64,000 nucleotides of DNA, from assembly GCF_902712915.1 (NCBI RefSeq), contig NZ_CACTIA010000005.1:310001-374000 (forward strand), given 5' to 3'. Source of the DNA: Acidiphilium sp. C61. GTDB lineage: Bacteria; Pseudomonadota; Alphaproteobacteria; Acetobacterales; Acetobacteraceae. The first letter of the stretch is position 1. Every line of letters begins with the position of its first letter. The notes below the pieces were generated by a model, which had not been told where the DNA came from, searched no databases, and saw only the letters and a program-made list of their open reading frames with translations. Positions 62,879 to 64,000 of this stretch are shown here, piece after piece. The position numbers and the translations under genes are program-made.

Positions 62879-63757
62879 ATGGCGATCCGCAAGATTCTTC
62901 TGCCTCTCGCGGGCGCAGCTTCGGCCCGCGCAGCGCTCGGGACGGCGCTCCTGCTCGGCATGCGCTGGCAGGCGCACGTCCACGCCCTTCACGTTCGAAC
63001 CGATACGCGCGACGTGGCGCCCCTGGCCGGCGAAGGCCTTTCAGGGGCGATGATCGAAGAGATGATGGCGACGACCGAAAAAGAGGGGAACACCGAGGCT
63101 CGCGCCCTCTCGGCATTGTTCGACGCCGAAACCGCCGCCCGCGGCATTGCCGTGGGCGCGCCGGTGCGGGCGGCGGGTGGTGCCGTCGAGCAGGCCAGTG
63201 CGTGGTTCACCTCCGTTGTCGGCCGCGAGGATGAGCTGGTTGCCAGCGAGGCGAGGCTGTCGGATCTCATCGTTGTGCCGCATCCCAAATCTGCCGAGGA
63301 TGTCGCCTCGGCGGACGCGCTTCATGCCGTTCTGTTCGATTCTGGCCGGCCCGCCCTGATTGCTCCCGTCGAGCCGGCGAACACGATCGGCACACGAATC
63401 GCGATCGCCTGGAACGGCACGGCGGAAAGCGCCTCCGCCGTCGCCTCAATCATGCCCTGGCTCGCCAGCGCCGGGCATGTGCGGATTTTTCACTCGCCGG
63501 ACTACCAGCGGCAAGGTCCACCGGCCGCCCAGCTCGCGGCCTATCTCGAACTTCACGGCGTCGCCGCCGACGACACCGAATTCCGCGCCACCGACCGCAG
63601 TGCCGGCGCCGGGCTCCTCGCAGCCGTGACCGAATACGGGGCGGATCTGCTGGCGATGGGCGCGTATTCGCACTCGCGCCTGCGTCAGCTGATCCTTGGC
63701 GGCGTCACCCGGCACGTTCTTGAATATGCCCGACTTCCGGTGCTGATGAACCGATAG
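62879..63757 (+). CDS. Universal stress protein (UspA family)
   Basis: The 292-residue protein starts MAIRKILLPLAGAASARAAL and its C-terminal half is a clear Usp domain with the ATP-binding-type loop MGAYSHSRLRQLILGGVTRH. The N-terminal half is a degenerate first Usp domain. GGAGG lies 8 bases before ATG 62879. It follows mreB by 58 bases in the same direction. Confidence 0.85.
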   Translation: MAIRKILLPLAGAASARAALGTALLLGMRWQAHVHALHVRTDTRDVAPLAGEGLSGAMIEEMMATTEKEGNTEARALSALFDAETAARGIAVGAPVRAAGGAVEQASAWFTSVVGREDELVASEARLSDLIVVPHPKSAEDVASADALHAVLFDSGRPALIAPVEPANTIGTRIAIAWNGTAESASAVASIMPWLASAGHVRIFHSPDYQRQGPPAAQLAAYLELHGVAADDTEFRATDRSAGAGLLAAVTEYGADLLAMGAYSHSRLRQLILGGVTRHVLEYARLPVLMNR

Positions 63758-63761
63758 ACCG

Positions 63762-64000
63762 ATGTTCGGCGTCGAGGATGAAGCCACGGAAACCGCAGTT
63801 CGCGCCTATGTCAAGCTCATGCGCGCAAGCCATTCCGTGCTCAACCGCACGCAACCGCGCCTTGCGGCCGCCGGTCTCACGCATGTTCAGCTCGGTGTGC
63901 TGGAAGCCCTGCTTCATCTCGGTCCGCTGACGCAGCGCGACCTGACGCGCAAGTTGCTGACCAGTCCCGGCAACCTGACCGACGTGATCGACAAGCTGGC
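63762..64000 (+). CDS. MarR-family transcriptional regulator, partial
   Basis: The frame from ATG 63762 is open to the window end (79 codons). It contains the winged-helix start: GLTHVQLGVLEALLHLGPLT, QRDLTRKLLTSPGNLTDVID, the recognition-helix area of MarR. It starts 4 bases after the Usp stop, so the two are an operon. The C-terminus is outside the window. Confidence 0.8.
   Translation, partial: MFGVEDEATETAVRAYVKLMRASHSVLNRTQPRLAAAGLTHVQLGVLEALLHLGPLTQRDLTRKLLTSPGNLTDVIDKL

Overview
The window is GC-rich alphaproteobacterial DNA. A chromosomal backbone typical of Rhodospirillales/Acetobacteraceae (AlaC-like aminotransferase-hom-glpX-recJ operon, class I phaC, typA, ndk, mreB) and abundant IS debris suggest an Acetobacteraceae member; Acidiphilium-like is a guess from gene style, not proven here.

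Positions 1-27470 are an exopolysaccharide (EPS) and cyclic-di-GMP region. A Wzc/Wzz-type co-polymerase and a Wza-type export lipoprotein (minus strand) diverge from a polymerase-like membrane protein and three overlapping or closely spaced GT4 glycosyltransferases. Next come a large adenylation-PCP-membrane acyltransferase fusion bracketed by inverted copies of a dispersed palindromic repeat, a GT2, a membrane PAS-GGDEF-EAL protein, a divergent FeeM-like N-acyl amino acid synthase, and a GT2 plus a WcaJ-type sugar-phosphate transferase that would start repeat-unit assembly. After an IS3 element and a cytoplasmic PAS-PAS chemoreceptor lies a four-gene operon: BcsB-like protein, small outer-membrane barrel candidate, GT2 synthase with an N-terminal MshEN-type domain, and a polytopic membrane protein. 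The GGDEF-EAL enzyme could supply the signal that this synthase reads.

Positions 27471-40742 are accessory DNA: IS3 and IS256 remnants, an IS3 copy with two internal in-frame deletions, a PrimPol/PriCT primase, small element proteins, an HTH protein, two tandem tyrosine recombinases (the second frameshifted in a G run), then DUF3034 and exported truncated-globin genes, and a large serine recombinase whose 3' end runs antisense into tRNA-Glu(CTC), a likely integration target.

Positions 40778-64000 are mostly housekeeping: recJ, glpX, hom, an AlaC-like aminotransferase and a lipoprotein in one minus-strand operon; phaC followed by a small GT4/ligase-like/CobW/WD40/aldo-keto reductase run; an IS5-family (IS427-type) element inserted exactly at the last stop codon; typA; an AmpG-like MFS permease; an ABC-F ATPase; ndk; a glycine-zipper lipoprotein; mreB; a universal stress protein; and the start of a MarR regulator. 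A two-hairpin dispersed repeat occurs four times (three full copies, one half copy), always at gene 3' ends.
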